NCBI GenBank assembly: GCA_946497585.1
Contig: CAMMLF010000096.1
Span: forward strand, 1 to 6,317
Direction: 5' to 3'
DNA length: 6,317 bases
From: an uncultured Clostridium sp.
Lineage (GTDB): Bacteria > Bacillota > Clostridia > TANB77 > CAG-508
A program made the position numbers and the translations under genes. The notes under the pieces are model-generated. The model was given only the letters and a program-made list of their open reading frames with translations, made no database searches and was not told where the DNA came from. Numbering within the stretch: the first letter of the stretch is position 1; each line of letters starts with the position of its first letter. Of the stretch, positions 1 to 5,694 are shown in pieces.

Positions 1-22
1 CAAATTGGACCAAAATTGGTTG

Positions 23-54
23 AAAAAAACTAGGAGGTTTCTCCTAGTTTTTTT
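23..54. terminator. Intrinsic terminator after the transglutaminase-like gene
   Basis: A perfect inverted repeat has 14-base arms at 23-36 and 41-54 around the 4-base loop GTTT. The inner stem is CTAGGAG/CTCCTAG and the outer part is A-run against T-run. Read on the minus strand it is a GC-containing hairpin followed by a run of T, the usual layout of a factor-independent terminator. It overlaps the first bases of the stop codon of the minus-strand gene 53-1096. The A and T runs on both sides mean it could also stop transcription coming from the left on the plus strand. Confidence 0.9.
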
Positions 55-1096
55 AGTTCTCATAGTCGTTTTCTGCAAGTTCCGGATATTTAAAATTTTG
101 TCCTGATCCAGACACATCACCATCACTTACATGATTTACATTGAAAGTCTTTGAGCCTTTTAATAAATATTTATGTTTGTAATTATTTGGCATAATGCTA
201 TTGCTACTTCCTACATATATAGGGTCATCCCATGTAGTATCAACTGCATACCAATTGCCGTCTTCCATTTGTACATAATTCCAAGCGTGTGCTTCTACAT
301 TACCATTATCATCATATCCATCTCCATAGACTAATACACAAGGAATATTTAATTTGTCTAGTAAATATTTTAGTCCCTCTGCATATCCTTCACACACAAC
401 CTTTTTATTTATAAATGTTCCATAAATATTATCTTTATTTGCACTATTATCATTGTCATATATTAAATTATCTACAAGCCAATCATGTACATACATTACT
501 TTATTATATCTTGAACCTGTTGCATTAGCGACAACTTCATTTGCAATTCTTTGTACTTCGCTTATTGCATTATTTACCTCTTCTTCACTATTAAAACTAG
601 AATTATAATATGTCATTCCACTTTGTGGTGACAAAGTAAATCCATAAGACCTATAACTTAAAAATGATGAGGTTCTTGTTGAAACAGATAATTTGCTAGT
701 ATCTACAAAAAATAATTCTAAATTATCTAATGTAACAGCATCCCACGCTGATTGAAAATAATTTTCATCTCCACTTCCACCATTTTCTATTATACTATCA
801 CTGACACTTGATGGAAACTTAATTGACTGTGTACCGCTTTTTAAGCTATCTATATTTTCTAAAATCGTCGTATACATTATTTTTTCTGGTTCTTCTAACT
901 GAGTATAATAATATCTCAAAGCAACATTATCTGTACTAGCTAGTTCTTCCTCAAAATAATTTTGATAATCAATTGTTGAAGTTGTATCTTCTCCTGTAAA
1001 TGCAGAAAAAATAATAAAACATACAAAAATTATTAATATAACCAAAATAAGTGTAATAACACTAAATCCATGTTCTCTTCTTTTAATTTTTTTCAT
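53..1096 (-). CDS. Membrane-anchored transglutaminase-like (papain-fold) protein
   Basis: This 347-aa protein has a basic N-terminus, one hydrophobic helix (about residues 11-32), a poorly conserved exported region (about 40-180) and a transglutaminase-like core (about 185-295). The core shows the Cys-His-Asp triad in family context: Cys235 in VVCEGYA, His270 in EAHAWNYV and Asp286 in VDTTWDDP. YVHDWLVDNLIYD (202-214) matches the conserved helix before the active site. Such bacterial proteins are thought to act outside the membrane as peptidases or crosslinkers; the substrate cannot be told. The N-terminal REHG-FSVIT followed by hydrophobic residues resembles a prepilin-type signal with Thr instead of Glu at +5. 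The start at 1096 is supported by AAAAGGA at 1108-1114, with a rather long 11-base spacer. A hybrid promoter at 1154-1183 precedes it and a terminator at 23-54 follows, so it is probably monocistronic. All catalytic residues are present, so it looks functional. Confidence 0.9.
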   Translation of the reverse strand: MKKIKRREHGFSVITLILVILIIFVCFIIFSAFTGEDTTSTIDYQNYFEEELASTDNVALRYYYTQLEEPEKIMYTTILENIDSLKSGTQSIKFPSSVSDSIIENGGSGDENYFQSAWDAVTLDNLELFFVDTSKLSVSTRTSSFLSYRSYGFTLSPQSGMTYYNSSFNSEEEVNNAISEVQRIANEVVANATGSRYNKVMYVHDWLVDNLIYDNDNSANKDNIYGTFINKKVVCEGYAEGLKYLLDKLNIPCVLVYGDGYDDNGNVEAHAWNYVQMEDGNWYAVDTTWDDPIYVGSSNSIMPNNYKHKYLLKGSKTFNVNHVSDGDVSGSGQNFKYPELAENDYEN

Positions 1097-1153
1097 AAAT
1101 GTTCATTTCCTTTTCTTCTAAAGTTTTTGCTAATTTTAAAATTAACTTCAATA

Positions 1154-1183
1154 ATTATATACAAACTTTTGTTAATATGTCAA
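1154..1183 (-). promoter_or_regulatory. Hybrid sigma-A promoter made at the edge of repeat element A
   Basis: On the minus strand a consensus -35 (TTGACA, complement of 1178-1183) and a consensus -10 (TATAAT, complement of 1154-1159) are separated by 18 bp. The -35 is the outermost six bases of the element's terminal repeat, while the -10 lies in the flanking unique sequence. It points at the transglutaminase-like gene starting at 1096, which would give a 5' leader of about 50 bases. The match is read directly; activity is inferred. Confidence 0.75.
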
Positions 1184-1201
1184 TGGGGACGCTCCTTTTT
1201 G

Positions 1202-1311
1202 TGTCAATGGGGACGCTCCTTTTTGACACAACTAGTTTATTTTTTGTCAAAAGCTCTGTCAATGGGGACGCTCCTTTTTGACACAACTAGTTTATTTTTT
1301 GTCAAAAGCTC
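1202..1311. repeat. Two identical 55-bp tandem copies of the element's left end
   Basis: Bases 1202-1256 and 1257-1311 are identical. Each runs from TGTCAATGGGG through the palindromic end and the following ACTAGTTTATTTTTTGTC to AAAGCTC. A third, shorter copy (1178-1200) lies to the left. This looks like slippage or repeated insertion at the element's end. Small plus-strand reading frames here merely translate the repeat. Confidence 0.9.
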
Positions 1312-1457
1312 TAATATATGTTCTGTAGCTTTTAGCGGGCGAAGCTGATAAAGGACTCAATGAAGCTATGTCTTTCTCTTAGAAGCGCAGTCGGAGCGTG
1401 CAAGCGTTTTCGCGTAAGCGAAACCGTGAGGCAAATGCGGAAGAATGTATATTAGAG

Positions 1458-1486
1458 CTTATAGAATAATTATTTAAATGTGTCAA
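1458..1486 (-). promoter_or_regulatory. Sigma-A-type promoter inside element A
   Basis: The complement of 1481-1486 is TTGACA and the complement of 1458-1463 is TATAAG, separated by exactly 17 bp (1464-1480). That is a perfect -35 and a 5/6 -10. It would transcribe the element core on the minus strand and continue toward the transglutaminase-like gene. The same arrangement is conserved in copy B. The -35 lies in the right terminal repeat, the -10 in the internal inverted repeat. Confidence 0.65.
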
Positions 1487-1552
1487 AAAGGAGCGTCCCT
1501 ATTGACACTATTGACATTTAAATGTGTCAAAAAGGAGCGTCCCTATTGACAC
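1472..1552. repeat. Duplicated right end of element A
   Basis: Bases 1472-1508 and 1516-1552 are an identical 37-base direct repeat, with a period of 44. Each starts ATTTAAATG and runs through the whole right terminal palindrome to ...CTATTGACAC. Together with the extra left ends this makes copy A a nested stack of ends around one core. Confidence 0.9.
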
Positions 1553-1557
1553 AAACT

Positions 1558-2596
1558 CTACTTCATCATCATATCTGCAAAGATTGCATATCCTTCTGTT
1601 GGTGAGTTTAATAATACATTAGTTATAGCACCTATAAATTTGTTATTTTGAATAATTGGTGTTCCACTCATTCCGTGGAATTATTCCACCAGTTTTAGAA
1701 ATCAAATTTTCATCAGTTATTTCAATTAACATACTTTTATTATCTTTAGAATTTTTATATATCTTCTTAATTTTTATTTGATATCTTTCCACTTTATCAT
1801 TTTCTAGCTGGCATATTATCGTTGCCTCACCTGTTTCTATTTCATTTCTTTCAGCTACTTCAAGCTCTTCTTGTTTTATCGAATTTATAAAATCTATATT
1901 TGTAACTGTTCCATAAACGCCTATACTTGTATTACTATCTATTTCTCCTATTTTTTCTCCATTATCTATTATTCCTCTTATTTCGCCGGCTCTGCCCTTT
2001 ACTCCTTTTACTATAGATACTATTTGACTTGTTACTAATTCTCCATTAGAAATATTTAATAAATTTCCTGTATCTACATCTGTTATGCCATGACCTAGAG
2101 CCGCAAATGTTTTGGTGGCTTCTTCATAATATGTTAACGTACCTATTCCTGCTGCTGCATCTCTCACCCAAAGGCCAAGCATATAACTTCCATCTTTACC
2201 TTTTACTGGAATTATACTTGTATATATTAGTTCCCCACTTCTTTCATATTTTATAGATATTTCATTTCCCTTTGAACTATTTACTATATTTATTAATTCT
2301 TGTGTGTTACTTATTTCTTTTCCATTAATTTCTTTTATCATATCTCCTTCTTTTATTCCACAGTCACTATACGGCATATATTTATTACCATCTTGACCAT
2401 CAATTTCAGACATTCCTACAACCAGAACTCCATTTGTATAAAGTTTTAGCCCAACTGTTCTTCCTATTGGATTTACATATCTTTTTGTGCTAGAACTTAC
2501 AGCCTGAGCATACAAGTTGCGCTCATAGCCAGATAAATTTATATACATACATAAGCAAATTATTAATAAAATAATTGGAATAAATTTCTTTTTCAT
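1558..2596 (-). CDS. spoIVB: SpoIVB peptidase (S55 family), frameshifted before the catalytic serine
   Basis: SpoIVB is a forespore-secreted serine peptidase with a PDZ domain; it cleaves SpoIVFA and so triggers pro-sigma-K processing. Here there is an N-terminal membrane segment (about 4-22), a PDZ region (about 48-128, with CGIKEGDMIKEING) and the S55 domain from GIGTLTYYEE (150). Catalytic His169 sits in ALGHGITD and Asp295 in EITDENLISKTGG. The frame then stops at 1643 with NEWNTNYSK. In the next frame the sequence continues as GMSGTPIIQNNKFIGAIT and ends MMMK at 1558. Four bases (1675-1678) stand where three are expected. Correcting this gives 345 aa, with Ser310 exactly 15 residues after Asp295, as in Bacillus subtilis (Asp363/Ser378). 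I chose the start at 2596 because AGGAG lies 5 bases upstream; the 15-residue extension to 2641 is encoded by the repeat element. It could be a true pseudogene or a one-base sequence error. Confidence 0.9.
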
Positions 2597-2611
2597 ACTA
2601 ACTCCTAAAAC

Positions 2612-2895
2612 TGTCAATGGGGACGCCCCTTTTTGACACAACTAGTTTAATTTTTGTCAAAAGCTCTAATATATGTTCTGTAGCTTTTAGCGAGCGAAGC
2701 TGATAAAGGACTCAATTAAGCTATGTCTTTCTCTTAGAAGCGCAGTCGGAGCGTGCAAGCGTTTTCGCGTAAGCGAAACCGTGAGGCAAATGCGGAAGAA
2801 TGTATATTAGAGCTTATAGAATAATTATTTAAATGTGTCAAAAAGGAGCGTCCCTATTGACACTATCATGTCAAAAAGGGGCGTCCCCATTGACA
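2612..2895 (-). mobile_element. REP/MITE-like foldback element, copy B
   Basis: This is the second copy of the element, whose 252-bp core (2612-2863) differs from copy A at four positions only. The left end (2612-2638) is the exact reverse complement of 2869-2895, a perfect 27-bp terminal inverted repeat. Its own hairpin is GGGG-ACG-CCCC flanked by TGTCAA/TTGACA. An inner right end, as in copy A, lies at 2836-2862. The core hairpin is at 2763-2778 and the internal inverted repeat lies about 50 bp in from the core's left end and 45-65 bp in from its right. It begins only 6 bp upstream of the spoIVB ribosome binding site. It therefore occupies the place where the spoIVB promoter should be. No open frame of note and no transposase are seen. 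Confidence 0.8.
2813..2841 (-). promoter_or_regulatory. Sigma-A-type promoter inside element B, reading toward spoIVB
   Basis: The complement of 2836-2841 is TTGACA and that of 2813-2818 is TATAAG, with a 17-bp spacer (2819-2835). It is identical to the promoter in copy A. Because a terminator at 2928-2966 closes the upstream gene, this is the best promoter candidate for spoIVB, giving a leader of about 210 bases that contains the structured core. No convincing sigma-G-type site (TGnATA / CATnnTA) was found there. Confidence 0.6.
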
Positions 2896-2927
2896 GCGTC
2901 CCCATTGACAGCGTCCCAAATTGACAC
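2896..2927. repeat. Truncated extra right ends of element B
   Basis: Outside the perfect terminal repeat follow GCGTCCCCATTGACA (2896-2910) and GCGTCCCAAATTGACAC (2911-2927). Both are partial copies of the last 15-17 bases of the right end. They are a stepwise remnant of repeated end duplication like that at copy A. Confidence 0.8.
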
Positions 2928-2966
2928 AAAAAAATAGTTACTCTTCTATTAGAGTAACCATTTTTT
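2928..2966. terminator. Intrinsic terminator after the 645-aa gene
   Basis: The stem arms are GTTACTC (2937-2943) and GAGTAAC (2952-2958), around an 8-base loop. On the minus strand the hairpin is followed by a T-rich run (complement of the A-run 2928-2934). On the plus strand it is followed by T at 2961-2966, so it may work both ways. It lies 10-40 bp beyond the stop codon of the 645-aa gene and separates that operon from element B and spoIVB. Confidence 0.88.
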
Positions 2967-2976
2967 CAAAATTTAT

Positions 2977-4914
2977 TTAACTATAATTATTAAAATAATC
3001 GCTTACTTTATATACATTATATTTTTCTCTTGCCAATGCCGTAATATAAGCTTTCCTTACATTTGCTCCCGGCGCAGTTCCTTCATAGTCGCTTTGATTT
3101 GTATTATCATATGCATCATTTGAACTATGGAAAGTTGTTCCAAGTATCAAATTATCTGTAGAAAATAGTATTTCTTCTCTTCCAACAACACATTCATATG
3201 CTCCTGATCCAGAATGTGGATAATAGTAAAATGTTAGTGTGTTTTCTTCAAATGAAGATTCATCTATTATTACATCATATGATGCCAATTGTTGCTCATA
3301 ATCTATTGCATTATATCCTACTAAGTTTGACGAATTTTCTTGGTTAAGAGTCAAGCATCTCGGATTGTGGTAGGTTCCACTTGTATCAGTGTTTCTTACA
3401 CTTGTTTCTCTTTCTCTTAATATTATAGAATCTCTTGATACAAACTCTTTATTCAATGTGTTTGCAACAATAGAATAATTGCTGTAATATTTATAATTAC
3501 CTATAGGCAAACCTTGCATAAATGAGACTATTGTAACATTATTTGCAATGGTGTACCAATCATCTTCTGTCATAACTGGAAGTGCAAATTCAAAGCCAGA
3601 ATTATGATGTATGTTAAAATTTGATATAATGCTCATTAAATTTGATTCTATAGAACTAATTATTACATCCATTCTATGTTCGTTAAATAGTGAACTCTCT
3701 GTTTCTGGGTCGTTTCCATTTGCTGTTATATCAAATACATCATTTATGTCATATTCTGCCTGTATATGTACTGGTATTTGTTCACCTGTTTCTGCTTCTA
3801 TTGTAGTATAATTAAATTGGTTATTATAACTTTCTGTTACTATTTGTAAATTATTTTGATTTCTCATTAGTTCTATGAATGCATTTGAGAAATTGTAGGC
3901 ATCATTATAATATTTGAAAGCACTTCTATCTTGAAAATTACTAGTATTCATTTCTGTCCAGTTTGAAAGTCCTAAATAATTTGCAAGTCCATTTGCTTCC
4001 CCTTCTGTTAAATATACTCTTAAATTATTGTTTAATCTAAAGAAGTTTACTCCTTGTCCCGAGTCTGTTGTTGTATATGTACTACTAATTCTATTAGGAT
4101 TATCTTCATTAGATGCTGAGTTGTATTCTGTATCTATATAATATTTTTGATTGTTGTAATAAACATATTGAAAATACTCTGGTTCTCTTGGTGCATATTC
4201 TGTACCAGTTTGTCCTTCTCTTGGGACTGTATCTATTGCCACAACATATTCTCCAAGTATTTCTGGTTCAATTTGTACTCCATGAGCAGTAAGTGTTCCA
4301 GCACTTTCATTTATGTTAGTAACAGTATTTGGATTTATTAAATATCCAGACCTATTAAATATTGTGCCATCTGAACTTGTTCCCATTACTGTAATATAAT
4401 TGTCTAATGTATAATTTATAACTATATCAAAACTTCCTGAACCCCTATATTCACAGGTATAGTAAATAAATGGTTTTACACCATTTCGTGATGAAAGAGT
4501 ATTTGAATTTGAAGTTGAATAATTTTGCTCACCATTACTAATAGACACTACGTTTTGGTAATCTCCATATAAGTAGTATCCATCATATAAAGTAAAAAGC
4601 AAAGCTGGTATATAGCCTTCTAAGTCCTCTCTTCTGTAACTTGATGACCCCATTCCTGAAGCTAAACTATTAAAGAAGGAGTTAACAGATGCTGTAATGT
4701 CCCTTATTTTTGAGTCATTAATTGTTGAATACCCATTGCGCAATGTATTCATTTGATAAGCATTTACAGCATCATTTGTTGCATTAAGTAAAATATTATT
4801 ATATTCAGCTTGTGTTCTTAAAACTTCCGTATTATTATTAGTATACATAGATAGTACCAATGATATTGGTACTACTATTATTACAAATATTACTGCAAGT
4901 TGTTGTAATTTCAT
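2977..4914 (-). CDS. Large single-pass exported protein, possible pseudopilin-like surface component
   Basis: This 645-aa protein has an N-terminal hydrophobic segment at about residues 5-23 (from QLAVIFVIIVVPISLV), followed by a likely long helix (about 27-90, including QAEYNNILLNATNDAVNAYQ). The remainder is an extracellular region rich in Asn, Ser, Tyr and Thr. A conspicuous motif is YIPALLFTLYDGYYLYGDY (101-119). There is no cleavable signal motif or G-F prepilin site, so it is probably anchored with its C-terminus outside. A long N-terminal helix plus a large outer domain recalls oversized minor pilins or Tad-type pseudopilins. I recall similar hypothetical proteins in clostridia but recognise no named domain, so this role is inferred. 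The start at 4914 is supported by AAAGGA at 4920-4925, 5 bases upstream. It follows the 174-aa gene after 132 bp with no good promoter seen between, so they are probably co-transcribed. A terminator follows. Confidence 0.85.
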   Translation of the reverse strand: MKLQQLAVIFVIIVVPISLVLSMYTNNNTEVLRTQAEYNNILLNATNDAVNAYQMNTLRNGYSTINDSKIRDITASVNSFFNSLASGMGSSSYRREDLEGYIPALLFTLYDGYYLYGDYQNVVSISNGEQNYSTSNSNTLSSRNGVKPFIYYTCEYRGSGSFDIVINYTLDNYITVMGTSSDGTIFNRSGYLINPNTVTNINESAGTLTAHGVQIEPEILGEYVVAIDTVPREGQTGTEYAPREPEYFQYVYYNNQKYYIDTEYNSASNEDNPNRISSTYTTTDSGQGVNFFRLNNNLRVYLTEGEANGLANYLGLSNWTEMNTSNFQDRSAFKYYNDAYNFSNAFIELMRNQNNLQIVTESYNNQFNYTTIEAETGEQIPVHIQAEYDINDVFDITANGNDPETESSLFNEHRMDVIISSIESNLMSIISNFNIHHNSGFEFALPVMTEDDWYTIANNVTIVSFMQGLPIGNYKYYSNYSIVANTLNKEFVSRDSIILRERETSVRNTDTSGTYHNPRCLTLNQENSSNLVGYNAIDYEQQLASYDVIIDESSFEENTLTFYYYPHSGSGAYECVVGREEILFSTDNLILGTTFHSSNDAYDNTNQSDYEGTAPGANVRKAYITALAREKYNVYKVSDYFNNYS

Positions 4915-4957
4915 GGTTATCCTTTCATTTGTTTAACTTCCGTTTAAAATCCACTAT

Positions 4958-5018
4958 AATTTTCATTGGCATCTATAACTGCCTCTCGAATTTTCATTGA
5001 CATTTATAATTGACTCTC
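4958..5018. repeat. Imperfect tandem repeat, 30 bp in two copies, between two genes
   Basis: Bases 4958-4987 and 4989-5018 match at 26 of 30 positions with a 31-bp period. A shorter related copy (about 17 bases, 3 mismatches) lies at 5055-5071, inside the last codons of the 174-aa gene. The region lacks a plausible gene: a 19-codon frame (MSMKIREAVI...) has no ribosome binding site. Confidence 0.65.
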
Positions 5019-5046
5019 ATTGTATTTAGAAATCATTATAATTTGG

Positions 5047-5571
5047 TTATCTACCATTTACGTTTACAATTCCACTATGGCTAGCAGTTACTGTAGCTGA
5101 ATTATTTCCAGTTACGCTGTAGAAAAAGTCTCTTAATATAGTTCCTATTGTTCTATTTGTATTTTTAACACTTACTGTTACCATATCACCTTGTTTTAGG
5201 TACATAGCTCCTGCATCTGAGTTAATTTCATCAAGTATTTGTGTTGTATATTCACTATAGTAGTAGTTTTCACCTACTTTAGTATATTCTGCTTCTGTTA
5301 CTTTTTTACCAGGGTTGTCATCTAATACTTGTACTTCCATTTCAACTTCATAGCTATTTCCTGTTGAGCTAAGTGTTTGAACAAAATTATCATAACTATC
5401 TTGAGTAATTTGACCGGTAGACCTAATTTCATCAACGAAGTCCGTTGTTGCTGATTCAACCGCTTGTGTTGTGATATCATCTGTCCTATCTGATGTTGAC
5501 ATTAGTGGAAATATGAACATTAAAATTGCTGCTAAAAATATTGCTAATACTGTTACAACTGTATCGCTCAT
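5047..5571 (-). CDS. Small single-pass protein, TadE/minor-pseudopilin-like layout
   Basis: This 174-aa protein starts MSDTVVTVLAIFLAAILMF, with one membrane helix at about residues 4-24. It is followed by a polar helical stretch (about 28-70, TQAVESATTDFVDEIRSTGQITQDSYDNFV) and a beta-rich outer part. That part includes YEVEMEVQVLDDNPGKK (74-90), GDMVTVSVKN (128-137) and a C-terminus of alternating strands ending IVNVNGR. This layout, an N-terminal helix, a short helical linker and then paired strands around G-D-x-V-x-V, resembles TadE-like/DUF4320-type pseudopilins of Gram-positive Tad systems. The assignment rests on general shape, not a recognised motif. The start at 5571 is strongly supported by AAAGGAGG (5578-5585) six bases upstream. 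It has its own promoter at 5637-5665 and probably leads an operon with the 645-aa gene. Confidence 0.85.
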   Translation of the reverse strand: MSDTVVTVLAIFLAAILMFIFPLMSTSDRTDDITTQAVESATTDFVDEIRSTGQITQDSYDNFVQTLSSTGNSYEVEMEVQVLDDNPGKKVTEAEYTKVGENYYYSEYTTQILDEINSDAGAMYLKQGDMVTVSVKNTNRTIGTILRDFFYSVTGNNSATVTASHSGIVNVNGR

Positions 5572-5636
5572 AATTTACCTCCTTTAATTTATAATTTGTT
5601 GCCATAATTGTAATTTTTTCAAATCTATCACTTTAT

Positions 5637-5665
5637 ATTATAGCACAAAATTGCTTTATAGGCAA
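5637..5665 (-). promoter_or_regulatory. Extended -10 sigma-A promoter for the 174-aa gene
   Basis: The -10 is TATAAT (complement of 5637-5642), preceded by TGC as an extended -10. A 17-bp spacer separates it from TTGCCT (complement of 5660-5665), a 4/6 match to the -35. It directs transcription to the gene starting at 5571 with a leader of about 60 bases. With the near-perfect ribosome binding site it suggests good expression. Confidence 0.6.
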
Positions 5666-5691
5666 GCACATATGCATACCTAACAAAGCAA
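5651..5691 (-). terminator. Weak terminator-like hairpin overlapping the downstream promoter
   Basis: TTGCTTT-a-TAGG (5651-5662) can pair with CCTA-ac-AAAGCAA (5679-5691), leaving a small internal loop and a 16-base terminal loop. On the minus strand it is followed by only four T. It lies just past the stop codon of the upstream partial gene. It may attenuate rather than stop read-through. Confidence 0.4.
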
Positions 5692-5694
5692 CTT

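Larger units (their letters stand above)
1178..1552 (-). mobile_element. REP/MITE-like foldback element, copy A
   Basis: This is a non-coding element with a 252-bp core at 1257-1508, 248/252 identical to copy B (2612-2863) and in the same orientation. Its ends are 27-bp imperfect palindromes, TGTCAA-TGGGGACGCTCC-TTTTTGACA on the left and nearly the reverse complement on the right, one base different. Inside, 1306-1324 and 1442-1460 form a second inverted repeat (17 of 19 bases). The centre is GC-richer and contains a hairpin at 1408-1423 (TTTCGC, loop GTAA, GCGAAA). Two extra left ends (from 1178 and 1202) and one extra right end (to 1552) are stacked outside the core. There is no transposase gene, so it would have to be moved in trans. 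REP-like palindromic ends suggest an IS200/RAYT-type enzyme, but this is inference. It ends 5 bp beyond the frame-corrected spoIVB stop. Confidence 0.8.

Noticed and set aside
1..22. Repeated AATTGG pattern at the left edge
   Set aside because: Too short and too AT-rich to support a repeat or operator.
1070..1348. Plus-strand open frames of 92 and 60 codons (1070-1348, 1099-1281)
   Set aside because: They are translations of the tandem repeat ends, shown by the repeated peptide SMGTLLF; they have no ribosome binding site and overlap the N-terminus of a real minus-strand gene.
1178..1552. CRISPR array
   Set aside because: Repeats are palindromic element ends with irregular spacing, duplicated with their flanks, and lack regular unique spacers or cas genes.
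1670..1690. Programmed ribosomal frameshift in spoIVB
   Set aside because: No slippery heptamer, shift-stimulating stop codon or internal ribosome binding site is seen at the junction; a mutation or sequence error is simpler.
2597..2641. 15-residue N-terminal extension of spoIVB
   Set aside because: It is encoded by the element's terminal repeat; a good ribosome binding site and a normal signal segment support the start at 2596.
2862..2880. Sigma-G-type -10 (CATGATA) at the right of element B
   Set aside because: No TGnATA-like -35 lies at the right distance, so a single short match is not enough.
3611..4341. Plus-strand open frames at 3611-3811 and 4147-4341
   Set aside because: Both lie wholly antisense to the 645-aa gene and have low-complexity products without family features.
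4938..4998. Small minus-strand frame MSMKIREAVI... of 19 codons before the 645-aa gene
   Set aside because: It lacks a ribosome binding site and lies within a tandem repeat, so it is probably chance.
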